Source: an uncultured Bacilli bacterium (GTDB lineage: Bacteria > Bacillota_I > Bacilli_A > RF39 > UBA660). Taken from it: a DNA stretch of 14,857 nucleotides. Shown here one piece after another: positions 7,715 to 14,850 of the stretch. Under the pieces are notes generated by a model. It saw only the letters and a program-made list of their open reading frames with translations, had not been told where the DNA came from and ran no database searches. The first letter of the stretch is position 1. Each line of letters begins with the position of its first letter. The translations under genes and the position numbers were made by a program. Location: assembly GCA_947584105.1 (NCBI GenBank), contig CANPWK010000014.1:1-14857 (forward strand). Direction: 5' to 3'.

Positions 7715-9151
7715 TTATTTATTTGTATTAAATTCTTTTATTTTTCTTTTCGCATATCCTGTATTAGCCATATCCACCCAAGAATCTCTATATCCATAAG
7801 ATAAATCATCCACTATAGGTACTACTCTATCATTATTTTTTAAAATATAATTAAGTGGTACTATCTCATCATTTACTTTAGCACCCACAAGTATCTTTTC
7901 TATATCTAGGTAACATGCTAAATCTATTATGTTAGATCCTTTTGGTACTCCTTTTTTATTACCATCACTTGACATATATACATATATAATATCCTTAAAT
8001 AATTCATTTTTAACTTGATTCACAAACTCTTCATTGTCTTTAAACATTATATTTATCTCAGATAAAGATTTAAAGAACTGAAATTTATTTTTTAAGTCTT
8101 CCTGCATTTTACTTCTTGCAAGACCTTTATTTATATCCCAATATGCAGTAAGTCCAAAGGATGCTATCTTATCCATATCAAATGTTCTTATTTGCGTTTG
8201 AACTAATCTATCATTTGGACCAAATACTGTAGTATGAAGGGATCTATATAAATTAGTTTTAGGTGAACATATATAATCTTTAAATTTATCATTTACAGGA
8301 TGGTATTTAGAATGTATTAATCCTAGTGTTATATAACAATTCTTTATCTCATCTACCATTATTTTAAGAGATAATAAATCGTGTATATCAGAAATCTTAT
8401 AACCTTCGTGTATTTTTTTATATATTCCATATATATTCTTAGTTCTAACTTTTATTTCATGTGGTATTTCATTATTATTAAGTATTTCTTCTATATTAGA
8501 TAATACTTCATTTAAACAAGCATTACTATCTACATTTAGTTTATTCATCATACTTTCTAATTTTTTATATTCATCAGGATATAGATACCTAAGTGATAAA
8601 TCCTCAAGTTCACTTTTTATTCTATATGATCCTATTAGGTATGCGAGTGGTGAGAATATATCTAATGTTTCTAATGCATTTTCTTTTTGTTTAAATTCAC
8701 TTTTAAATGCTAGTGTTCTCATATTGTGAAGTCTATCAGCAAGTTTTATAATTATTATTCTAACATCATCTGTTATACTTAATATAATTTTTCTTGTGTT
8801 TGCCAAACTCTGCTCTGTTTTAGATGAAAAATTCATTTTACTTATTTTAGTTACTCCATCTACTAGATTTGCCACATCTTTGTTAAAAAGATCTACTATT
8901 TCTTCTTTAGTTGCCCTTGTATCTTCTAGTGTATCGTGCAAGAGTGCCGCACATATAGTGTCTTGATCTGCATGCATCTCAGATAATATATAAGCTACAT
9001 TAAGTGGATGTGATATATAAGGTTCACCACTTTGCCTTGTTTGACCTTTATGCATATTTTCTGCATATTCATAAGCTTTTTTTATCGTGTTTAAACTATC
9101 AGGATTATAAGATTTAACATTGTTTAATAAATCATCAAGCACTATATTCAT
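7715..9151 (-). CDS. RSH family protein, likely (p)ppGpp hydrolase with degenerate synthetase domain
   Basis: This is a RelA/SpoT homolog that controls the alarmone (p)ppGpp. Numbering is for the 478-residue form. The HD hydrolase domain looks complete: His48 (HPLNVA), HD at 72-73 with ED at 76-77 (ALLHDTLEDT), and KLADRLHNMRTL. The synthetase domain is recognisable (KNIYGIYKKI, IHDLLSLKI, FKDYICSPK, LHTTV), but the catalytic Glu of the EIQIRT motif is Gln318, NGYQS is NLYRS, and the AAHW motif reads TAYW. A TGS domain spans roughly 384-448. The protein then ends shortly after the start of the helical domain, lacking the usual zinc-finger and ACT domains of long RSH enzymes. An in-frame TTG at 9172 is less likely as start than ATG 9151, which has GGAGG six to seven bases upstream. 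It is preceded by the short ORF and hairpin, and leads the biosynthetic genes. Confidence 0.85.
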   Translation of the reverse strand: MNIVLDDLLNNVKSYNPDSLNTIKKAYEYAENMHKGQTRQSGEPYISHPLNVAYILSEMHADQDTICAALLHDTLEDTRATKEEIVDLFNKDVANLVDGVTKISKMNFSSKTEQSLANTRKIILSITDDVRIIIIKLADRLHNMRTLAFKSEFKQKENALETLDIFSPLAYLIGSYRIKSELEDLSLRYLYPDEYKKLESMMNKLNVDSNACLNEVLSNIEEILNNNEIPHEIKVRTKNIYGIYKKIHEGYKISDIHDLLSLKIMVDEIKNCYITLGLIHSKYHPVNDKFKDYICSPKTNLYRSLHTTVFGPNDRLVQTQIRTFDMDKIASFGLTAYWDINKGLARSKMQEDLKNKFQFFKSLSEINIMFKDNEEFVNQVKNELFKDIIYVYMSSDGNKKGVPKGSNIIDLACYLDIEKILVGAKVNDEIVPLNYILKNNDRVVPIVDDLSYGYRDSWVDMANTGYAKRKIKEFNTNK

Positions 9152-9170
9152 AATACACCTCCAATTATAC

Positions 9171-9224
9171 AAAAAACCAGAATAGAATTTTGGTCAATAT
9201 GACCTCATTTTCTCATTCTGGTTT
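9171..9224 (-). terminator. Terminator-like hairpin in the leader of the RSH gene (possible attenuator)
   Basis: AAACCAGAAT (9174-9183) and ATTCTGGTTT (9215-9224) pair perfectly, and the stem extends through AGAA/TTCT with one bulged base. The loop contains a second small hairpin, GGTCA-ATA-TGACC (9192-9204). On the minus strand the stem is followed by TTTTTT (9176-9171) and then, after a few bases, by the RSH ribosome binding site. Position, T-run and strong stem make it an intrinsic terminator that must be read through for the operon to be expressed. The stop codon of the 33-codon ORF lies in its 5' arm. Confidence 0.65.
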
Positions 9225-9314
9225 ATTTAAGCAAGATAAAGGAGTGCATATATATAGGCATATCACATTAGAATTAGATTTAATAAATGATTTTTTTAAG
9301 TTCAATCTATTCAT
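9213..9314 (-). CDS. 33-codon leader ORF or small peptide gene
   Basis: ATG at 9314 is preceded by GGGGGAGG with a six-base gap (AATATT), one of the strongest ribosome binding sites in the window. A sigma-A promoter lies 40-70 bases upstream. The frame runs 33 codons to TGA at 9215-9213. The product starts MNRLNLKKSFIK and ends CLYICTPLSCLNKPE, with three cysteines (19, 23, 28). It has no clear membrane span. The stop lies inside the 5' arm of the following terminator-like hairpin, so a ribosome reaching the end would interfere with that hairpin. Two readings are open: a leader peptide for attenuation of the RSH-led operon, or a precursor peptide modified by the downstream enzymes. I do not recognise the peptide. 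Translation is well supported by the signals; the role is not. Confidence 0.55.
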   Translation of the reverse strand: MNRLNLKKSFIKSNSNVICLYICTPLSCLNKPE

Positions 9315-9352
9315 AATATTCCTCCCCCATCCAAGATAAAATATTACGATAA

Positions 9353-9381
9353 ATCTTACTCTTATTTCTTTGCTTTGTCAA
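9353..9381 (-). promoter_or_regulatory. Sigma-A promoter of the RSH/radical SAM operon
   Basis: On the minus strand TTGACA (9381-9376) is followed by a 17-base spacer and TAAGAT (9358-9353). The -35 box is a perfect match to consensus and the -10 box differs at one position. Transcription should start near 9346, giving an untranslated leader of about 30 bases before the 33-codon ORF. No second convincing promoter was seen in front of the downstream genes, so this one probably drives the whole cluster. Confidence 0.75.
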
Positions 9382-9475
9382 TACTTTTTTGCCCAATTTT
9401 TTCAATTTCGTTAATTTTTTTCAATTTTTTCCATAATAACATTTAGAAAAATAAATTTATATAAAAACATCTTAA

Positions 9476-9754
9476 TTACAACAATTTTTCAAGAAAAACT
9501 ACAACACTAAATCCAGATTTTAAAAACATAGAAATATCATTTTTATAATTTCCGATAGCTATTATATTTTCTATTGAAATACCTAAATAATGAGCTAAAA
9601 TTTTTAATACATTTCCTTTAGAGAAATTAAACTTCACTACACTGAACCATTTTTCATGGCAAGAATTTTTATCACTTATTTTATCCAATATATTAAGTTT
9701 TTTATTTTCAAATATTTTAATAAAAAAGATAGTATGAATAATATTATGTTTCAT
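9476..9754 (-). pseudogene. Remnant of a Cof-type HAD phosphatase (C-terminal part)
   Basis: The frame encodes the C-terminal end of a Cof/YidA-like HAD hydrolase. It shows NFSKGNVLKILAHYLGI, matching the family's SKG motif III region, then NIIAIGNYKNDISMFLKSGFSVVV, matching motif IV. In intact enzymes motif IV reads GDxxND; here it is GNYKND, with an essential Asp replaced by Asn. The N-terminal catalytic DxD part is absent. The frame also stops early, where the family continues with an Asn-Ala segment. The front of the frame is made of the terminator of the upstream dockerin gene, so the fragment has no ribosome binding site or promoter of its own. A dead leftover is the simplest reading. 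Confidence 0.6.
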
Positions 9755-9764
9755 ACTATCTTTT
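9722..9764 (-). terminator. Intrinsic terminator of the dockerin gene
   Basis: AAAAGATAGTATGAA (9724-9738) pairs perfectly over 15 bases with TTCATACTATCTTTT (9750-9764) around an 11-base loop. Read on the minus strand, a run of six T (9727-9722) follows. The TAG stop of the dockerin gene (9758-9756) lies inside the first arm, so the gene and its terminator overlap. Confidence 0.8.
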
Positions 9765-12503
9765 ACAAAATTTTGTACGATCTTGATTGCAAAGACCATT
9801 TTCAAGGTAAGTTGATACAAAATCGCTGATACATTCTTTTCCGTTTGTACAAGTTAAATTGAAATCGTCATATTCATTTTTTTTGTTGTATTCACGAATG
9901 TTTTTTATATCATCCGGAGTTAAAGTAAAACTATATAATGGTTCTACTTTATCATTCGTATTTTCTATTACGCCATTAGAATTTGCACGTGATTTAATAT
10001 AAGTTAAAACCGTATTATTATTAGGAGAACAAGTATTAAATGGCAAACTGTTTGAATCCTTAGAATCATCATAAATATCGTCATTTTCATCTATCTCGTA
10101 TTGTTGACTATTATCTTCTTGAGATTCAGCAAAATCTATTTCATTTTCTTCAGATGTATTTTGTATTTGTATTCCATCGAGCATGTTAATTGTGCATGTT
10201 TTATTAACATCCCCCTGTTTTATCTGAAATTCTTGAGGTGACCAAACATTATTGATTGCTTTTGAAATTAACATAACATCAGTTGAGTCAACCATTCCAT
10301 CAAAATTTATATCACCTGAATTTGGATTAAGAACATAATGATATATACCACCATATGCGGTTGTCAAGTTATTTATATGATTTGATAAAACTGTTAAATC
10401 TGATTTATCATTTTCTTTATCATGATTAATATCAACTAAATCCATCTGTTCAGATGTAAGTGTAATTTTATTAGCTAAATAATTTCTCATTATATCATAA
10501 TCATCCCAATCCCATATTCCATTCTGATTTAAATCACCTTTATAATAACAAGTCTGAGATGAATTATTATTGGTTAAATCGTCGGAATCATTTTTGTCTC
10601 TTTCAACAAAGGTATTACTTTGACCTTTAGTATCAGTAAGGCACCAATTACTACCTGTATATCTTTCTTTACCACTTTTATCTAGGAAAGGATTAGAAGT
10701 TTCAATTGGACGATATAAAATATCTTTTTTATAATTGTTTTTTTCTAATTTCACTGGACATTCTACATTCTTATTGTCATCACTAAATAATGTGTCCTTC
10801 CAGTTTAATTTAACATCAGTCACGAGATCAGTTGTGGCATCAGTCTTGAGATCAGTTGCAACATTAGTTGTGACATCAGTTGCAGATTTGTCTTCAGTTT
10901 TTGCGATGGTTCTTATGCCATATCCATAGGGAATACAATAATTATCTTTGCAATCGGAAGTTACTTCAAATTGATAATTTTTTTTATTAAAACTATATTT
11001 ATTAGTATCATTATATGAATAATTTACTTGTGCTGCAATTACAAATCCATAATTTTTATCATTATCCAATTTAGGAGTGCAACTTATTTTATCATTATTT
11101 GAAATCGAACAATCGTTATTTTCCAGCTGTATGCTTTTATTTAAGCTTATATTTTTATCTAAAACTTTAAATGATAAATTAGGAATCAAAGAAGATATAT
11201 CTATTGTATAGGTATAAGAAGCTAGTATTGGATCATTCGTAACCGAACTACAAGAATACGTTACATGAGCTGTTGCCACTGTTCCATCATCACTATGATA
11301 AAGTAAGTTCCCTTTGTTAATTGTTGTATTATCAAAAATTTGGGAATCCAAATCATAATTCAAAGTGCAATATAAATATTGTGTTTCATTTAATTTTTCA
11401 ACTTTATTTATAGATAAACTAGAGCCTTCACAACTCATACTACTTTCTTGTGTTGAACTACTACAAGTAGGATTAGCTGAATTGAAAATTTGATCATATT
11501 TTTTTCCATATGTTTCATATAATGTTACTAACTCTTTTTTATCTTTATTATTAGTTAAAATTTCATTTAATTGTCCATCACAAGTTGTCGTTGTATCCTT
11601 AACTTTAAATGTTCCGGATATTGTCTTTTTAGCGCTATTTTCTGTTGTTTTTACTAAATAATCTGGGACTACATCTTGAGCTCCATTACCATAATATTCT
11701 GCTGCAATATAATAAGTTCTTTTGGCTTGAAAAGTTATAGAAGTTTCTACATCGCATGATCCAGTACATTGACCTTCAATCCACTTCTTGTCTATTTTTA
11801 GTCTATATTTCTTTTTATCTGACGATTGAACAACTTTACAGTTGTCATCAGAACATTTATAAGTTTCATTGTTTACCTTAACATTCGAAGAAACTACATT
11901 TAAGCTATCATAATAATTACCACCAACACTTACGTAATTAGAATAATAATAATCATCATCTGCACCGGGTTTATTGTATGTTAATTTATTAGCACTAAAT
12001 TTAATAGTCATTTGTTTACTAATTTTGTTATAAACATTTTCAGCATTTGTTAAAGCTTGACTAGCAGCATTCCATAAATAATAAACATTACTTGGCCTTT
12101 CACCTTTATTCTGACTTAAATGATTGTGCAAAAATATATTTATTGCATAAGTAGTATTATAATGTCTAACTCCATTTGAATGAACATTTCTATATTTTTG
12201 CCAATAGTCTTTTATAATAGTTGCAACCCCTGCTTGAATAGGTTTTGGCCACTGATTACTAGTCTTTAATGTAGCATATGTGGGCACTCCACTTCTATAA
12301 AGAACGGTACAAAAAACACCTCTTGTCTTATTATCGATAGTCCCTGACTTTCTAGTAACACCAAAACCTGAATTTCCATAATAAGCATCAGAAGAATGAG
12401 CAATATTTGTAATTTTATTTGGAAAATTTGCTGATTTAACTATACTTAGTTTACAACTAATAATAGTTAACACCAAAGCTATTGAAATTATCATCTTTTT
12501 CAT
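9756..12503 (-). CDS. Secreted multidomain protein with thioester-like domain and dockerin modules
   Basis: The 915-residue product opens with a signal peptide (MKKMIISIALVLTIISC). IISC at 14-17 fits a lipobox, so it may be lipid-anchored; ordinary signal peptidase cleavage after KSA is an alternative. Residues about 35-160 (GVFCTVLYR with Cys65, the YNTTYAINIFLHNHL segment, WNAASQAL) resemble the thioester/TQXA domain of Gram-positive adhesins, but the TQxA position reads TTYA. The middle is rich in Cys, Asn, Ser and Tyr with beta-strand character and paired cysteines. Residues 541-564 are six four-residue repeats. Two dockerin-like pairs of calcium loops follow: GDLNQNGIWDWDD with VDINHDKENDKSD (656-713), and GDINFDGMVDSTD with a degenerate GDVNKTCTINMLD (about 730-784). 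An acidic linker and a last Cys-containing domain end it; there is no LPXTG or membrane anchor. The ribosome binding site is AGGAGAAA. Likely role: surface adhesion or assembly. Confidence 0.75.
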   Translation of the reverse strand: MKKMIISIALVLTIISCKLSIVKSANFPNKITNIAHSSDAYYGNSGFGVTRKSGTIDNKTRGVFCTVLYRSGVPTYATLKTSNQWPKPIQAGVATIIKDYWQKYRNVHSNGVRHYNTTYAINIFLHNHLSQNKGERPSNVYYLWNAASQALTNAENVYNKISKQMTIKFSANKLTYNKPGADDDYYYSNYVSVGGNYYDSLNVVSSNVKVNNETYKCSDDNCKVVQSSDKKKYRLKIDKKWIEGQCTGSCDVETSITFQAKRTYYIAAEYYGNGAQDVVPDYLVKTTENSAKKTISGTFKVKDTTTTCDGQLNEILTNNKDKKELVTLYETYGKKYDQIFNSANPTCSSSTQESSMSCEGSSLSINKVEKLNETQYLYCTLNYDLDSQIFDNTTINKGNLLYHSDDGTVATAHVTYSCSSVTNDPILASYTYTIDISSLIPNLSFKVLDKNISLNKSIQLENNDCSISNNDKISCTPKLDNDKNYGFVIAAQVNYSYNDTNKYSFNKKNYQFEVTSDCKDNYCIPYGYGIRTIAKTEDKSATDVTTNVATDLKTDATTDLVTDVKLNWKDTLFSDDNKNVECPVKLEKNNYKKDILYRPIETSNPFLDKSGKERYTGSNWCLTDTKGQSNTFVERDKNDSDDLTNNNSSQTCYYKGDLNQNGIWDWDDYDIMRNYLANKITLTSEQMDLVDINHDKENDKSDLTVLSNHINNLTTAYGGIYHYVLNPNSGDINFDGMVDSTDVMLISKAINNVWSPQEFQIKQGDVNKTCTINMLDGIQIQNTSEENEIDFAESQEDNSQQYEIDENDDIYDDSKDSNSLPFNTCSPNNNTVLTYIKSRANSNGVIENTNDKVEPLYSFTLTPDDIKNIREYNKKNEYDDFNLTCTNGKECISDFVSTYLENGLCNQDRTKFCKR
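10812..10883 (-). repeat. Six tandem 12-base units inside the dockerin gene
   Basis: Six head-to-tail 12-base units with core ATCAGTTG/ATCAGTCT encode the residues ATDV, TTNV, ATDL, KTDA, TTDL and VTDV (541-564). They form a Thr/Asp-rich spacer between the beta-rich region and the dockerin part. The in-frame period suggests expansion by slippage, so copy number may vary among strains. Confidence 0.75.
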
Positions 12504-12530
12504 ATTATTTCTCCTATCATATACTCTTAT

Positions 12531-12559
12531 AATATATCATATTTTTAATGCATTGTCTA
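12531..12559 (-). promoter_or_regulatory. Promoter of the dockerin gene
   Basis: On the minus strand TAGACA (12559-12554), a 17-base spacer and TATATT (12536-12531) form a good sigma-A promoter. It lies about 30 bases before the start codon, leaving a short leader that holds the AGGAGAAA ribosome binding site. Confidence 0.6.
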
Positions 12560-12578
12560 TTTATTAAAATCTTTTTAA

Positions 12579-12607
12579 TTGAAATTTTTTTCTAAAAATA
12601 TTATAAT
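12579..12607 (+). promoter_or_regulatory. Promoter of the scpA-scpB operon
   Basis: TTGAAA (12579-12584), a 17-base spacer and TATAAT (12602-12607) give a near-consensus sigma-A promoter. The start should fall near 12614, only a dozen bases before the scpA ATG, with GGAGG between them. It diverges from the dockerin promoter, with 19 bases between the two -35 boxes. Confidence 0.7.
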
Positions 12608-12625
12608 TAAACTACTGGAGGATTT

Positions 12626-13336
12626 ATGGAATATAAAGTTAGTTTAAAGCAATTTGAAGGTCCACTTGATTTACTACTACATTTAATAAAAAAGGAAGAT
12701 ATTAATATATTTGATATTAGTATCGAAGAAATAACTAAACAATATTTAGAATATATTGAAAATGTCAAAGATGAATTAGATGTTACTAGTGAATATTTAA
12801 TTATGGCTGCCACATTAATAGAAATTAAAGCAAAAGCATTATTACCTAATAAATCTAGTGAAGAGGAAGAAGAATTAGAAGATGATAAAAATCAATTAAT
12901 AGAAAAATTAATCGAATATGAGAAATACAAAAATTTAACTAACACATTTCAACAATTAGAAGAGCAAAGAAAAGAAGTATATACCCGTGATTCTTATGAA
13001 TTATTAAATTTCAAAAATAATGAAAATATCGATTATGGTATCAATTTAGATGATTTAGTCAATGCTTTTCAAAAATTTCTAGAAAAAAAAGAGCTAGAGA
13101 AACCATTAAAAACTAAAATAGCTACAAAAGAATATTCCATTAATCAGCGATGTGATGAAATAAGAAATATAATGAATAATAAAAAACAATTATTATTTGA
13201 TGAATTATTTGAAATAAAAAGCAAAGAGAATATAGTAGTGACTTTTTTAGCAATTTTAACTATGATTAAAAAACATGAAATAATAGTTGACCAAAAAAAC
13301 AATTTTAATGATATTATTATTAAAATAAAGGAGTAA
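12626..13336 (+). CDS. scpA: Segregation and condensation protein A (kleisin)
   Basis: ScpA is the kleisin subunit of the bacterial SMC-ScpAB condensin. It bridges the SMC heads and recruits ScpB to organise and segregate the chromosome in the cytoplasm. The 236-residue product has the hallmark N-terminus YKVSLKQFEGPLDLLLHLIKKEDINIFDISIEEITKQY, the helix EYLIMAATLIEIKAKALLP that binds the SMC neck, an acidic charged linker (EEEEELEDD), and a C-terminal winged-helix part ending in the VVTFLAILTMIKKHEIIVDQ segment that binds the SMC head cap. Its length is normal. GGAGG precedes the ATG by seven bases, and scpB follows after four bases, forming the usual operon pair. Confidence 0.96.
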   Translation: MEYKVSLKQFEGPLDLLLHLIKKEDINIFDISIEEITKQYLEYIENVKDELDVTSEYLIMAATLIEIKAKALLPNKSSEEEEELEDDKNQLIEKLIEYEKYKNLTNTFQQLEEQRKEVYTRDSYELLNFKNNENIDYGINLDDLVNAFQKFLEKKELEKPLKTKIATKEYSINQRCDEIRNIMNNKKQLLFDELFEIKSKENIVVTFLAILTMIKKHEIIVDQKNNFNDIIIKIKE

Positions 13337-13340
13337 AAAT

Positions 13341-13892
13341 ATGAAATCGGCATTAGAAGGATTATTATTTATAAGTGGAGATGAAGGATTAACTTTAAAC
13401 CAAATAAAAGATATTTTAGAAATAAATCTAGATGAATGCAAAATGATTCTAAAAGATTTATATAATGATTATCAAAAACAAGATAGAGGTATTAGTTTAG
13501 AGTTTTTAGGTGGGCGCTTTAAATTAACAACCAAAAAAGAGCATTATAAATATTACGAAAAATTAGTACACAATGAACAAAAGAGTAATTTATCACAATC
13601 AGCTCTAGAAGTATTGTCAATTATTGCCTATAATCAACCAATATCAAGAATTAAAATTGATAAAATACGAGGTGTAAATAGTTCGTATGTAATAAGAAAG
13701 TTAATTCTTAAAAATTTAATTGAAGATTGTGGACGTTCTGATGAAGTTGGTCGACCATTACTATATCGTGTAACATCAAACTTTTTAAATTATTTTGGAT
13801 TAGGTAGTATTAAAGATCTACCACCTATTGAAAAAGTAGAAAATATAAATAGTGAACAAAATATTTTTGATATTAGATATCATGATAATTAA
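13341..13892 (+). CDS. scpB: Segregation and condensation protein B
   Basis: ScpB forms a dimer that binds the central linker of ScpA in the SMC condensin. The 183-residue product has the two winged-helix domains of the family: KSALEGLLFISGDEGLTLNQI at the start, and LSQSALEVLSIIAYNQPISRIKIDKIRGVNSSYVIRKLILKNLIEDCGRSDEVGRPLLYRVTSNFLNYFGL in the second half, which is highly characteristic. A variable tail ends the protein. Its ribosome binding site AAGGAG is part of the last scpA codons, so the two genes are translationally coupled. Confidence 0.96.
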   Translation: MKSALEGLLFISGDEGLTLNQIKDILEINLDECKMILKDLYNDYQKQDRGISLEFLGGRFKLTTKKEHYKYYEKLVHNEQKSNLSQSALEVLSIIAYNQPISRIKIDKIRGVNSSYVIRKLILKNLIEDCGRSDEVGRPLLYRVTSNFLNYFGLGSIKDLPPIEKVENINSEQNIFDIRYHDN

Positions 13893-13994
13893 ATTATAAC
13901 TAGACATTTTAAAGTAAAGTCCATAATATTATTTACATATTTAAAAAAATATAAAAATATAATTTAAGAAAATACTAATAAATTTCAATCCAGT

Positions 13995-14036
13995 AAAAAT
14001 TAAAAAATTGGTAAGAATGCTAATTTTTGTTTTTTT
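13995..14036 (+). terminator. Possible weak terminator after scpB
   Basis: AAAAATTA (13995-14002) can pair with TAATTTTT (14021-14028), followed by G and a run of T. The stem is made only of A-T pairs, so it is weak. The rest of 13893-14070 is AT-rich and I see no gene in it. Confidence 0.3.
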
Positions 14037-14070
14037 ATAAAAAATATGCAATAAATACTAAAAAGTATGT

Positions 14071-14076
14071 TATAAT
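14071..14076 (+). promoter_or_regulatory. -10 box of the tRNA-Leu gene
   Basis: A perfect TATAAT lies 13 bases before the first base of the tRNA. No convincing -35 hexamer is present at 16-18 bases upstream (the region reads ATGCAAT), so this is a partial promoter call. Confidence 0.45.
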
Positions 14077-14088
14077 TAATATGTGCTT

Positions 14089-14175
14089 GCTCATGTGGCG
14101 AAATTGGTAGACGCATAGCACTCAAAATGCTACGGCCGTGAGGTCATGAGAGTTCGAGTCTCTCCATGAGCACCA
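14089..14175 (+). tRNA. tRNA-Leu (anticodon CAA)
   Basis: The 87-base gene folds as a class II tRNA. The acceptor stem is GCTCATG with CATGAGC, the D-arm contains GGCGAAATTGGTAGACGC, the anticodon stem TAGCA/TGCTA holds the loop CTCAAAA (anticodon CAA, reading UUG), a long variable arm follows, and the T-arm is GAGAGTTCGAGTCTCTC. The discriminator A and CCA end are encoded. The long variable arm, GGTAGACGC pattern and anticodon agree on leucine. No other tRNA is near it. Confidence 0.95.
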
Positions 14176-14186
14176 GATAGATAATA

Positions 14187-14213
14187 AACTCGGACTAGTT
14201 AGTTCGAGTTTTT
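14187..14213 (+). terminator. Terminator of the tRNA-Leu gene
   Basis: AACTCGGACT (14187-14196) and AGTTCGAGTT (14201-14210) form a ten-pair stem including one G-T pair, with an AGTT loop, followed by a T-run. It lies 11 bases after the CCA end. Confidence 0.8.
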
Positions 14214-14334
14214 AAAAATTTGAATTTAAAGGTTGTATTTATTATATATAACACACTTACAAATTGATATAGATGATACAAACTAATAGGTATTAGCAAA
14301 TAACAATAATAGAAATATAAAAAGGAGAAGAAAA

Positions 14335-14697
14335 ATGAAAGAAAAATATGATATTTGGACAAAAGATTTTATGGAATCATGGAAACAATTAGATTGGAGA
14401 AGAACATTAGAAATATTAAGTAAAGATGTTAAGTATTATGAAAATCCAATTGATGAACCTTGTAAAAACTTTGAAGAAATCGTAAATTTATGGAATGTAG
14501 TAGAAGAAAATCAAAAAGATATCAATTATAAATATGAAATCATATCTTTTGATGAAAACGTTTGTATTATTAATTGGCAAATGACAAAAACAATGACAAA
14601 AACAAATATAAAACAAGATATTGATGGTATTTTTCAAATATCTCTAAATAAAGAAGGAAAATGTTCCTATTTTAAACAATGGAGATTTACTAGATAA
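14335..14697 (+). CDS. SnoaL/NTF2-like domain protein
   Basis: The 120-residue protein looks like a single cone-shaped SnoaL/NTF2-like domain. It has an N-terminal helix pair (FMESWKQLDWRRTLEILSKDVKYYENPI), the family's short strand with a polar-Pro turn, a helix (CKNFEEIVNLW), then strands YKYEIISFDENVCIINWQM, DIDGIFQISLNKEG and CSYFKQWRF. Members include steroid isomerases, polyketide cyclases and many proteins of unknown job. The WxxxW ends and DGIFQI segment match the general pattern, but no catalytic residue is assignable. The ribosome binding site AAAGGAGAAG is strong. It stands alone after the tRNA terminator; no clear promoter was found in the 120 bases before it. Confidence 0.6.
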   Translation: MKEKYDIWTKDFMESWKQLDWRRTLEILSKDVKYYENPIDEPCKNFEEIVNLWNVVEENQKDINYKYEIISFDENVCIINWQMTKTMTKTNIKQDIDGIFQISLNKEGKCSYFKQWRFTR

Positions 14698-14815
14698 ATT
14701 TTTTACTAAAGATTTTGAGTAAAATACATAATATAGTTACGGAAAATTAATACTAAACTCAATTTTCTAATAAAAATAGAAGGTGAAGTAAAGTAAATGT
14801 TGGAAAAATTAAGAG

Positions 14816-14850
14816 AAAATACAAGTTATACAATTAATTTGTATTTTTTT
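14816..14850 (+). terminator. Terminator-like hairpin near the window end
   Basis: AAAATACAA (14816-14824) pairs with TTGTATTTT (14839-14847), and the T-run continues to 14850. It may end transcription of the SnoaL-like gene, about 120 bases after its stop. The stem is AT-rich, so strength is uncertain. Confidence 0.5.

Noticed and set aside
9362..9442. A 26-codon minus-strand ORF rich in Lys and Glu/Ile upstream of the RSH operon
   Set aside because: It has no ribosome binding site, and the operon's -35 box lies inside it; the AT-rich low-complexity sequence explains the open frame.
9173..9475. A T-box riboswitch in the leader of the RSH operon
   Set aside because: No AGGGTGGNACCGCG-like T-box sequence or specifier stem was found; the short ORF and simple hairpin explain the leader better.
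14700..14724. Small hairpin TTTTACT/AGTAAAA right after the SnoaL-like gene
   Set aside because: The stem is short and AT-rich and no T-run follows on the plus strand.
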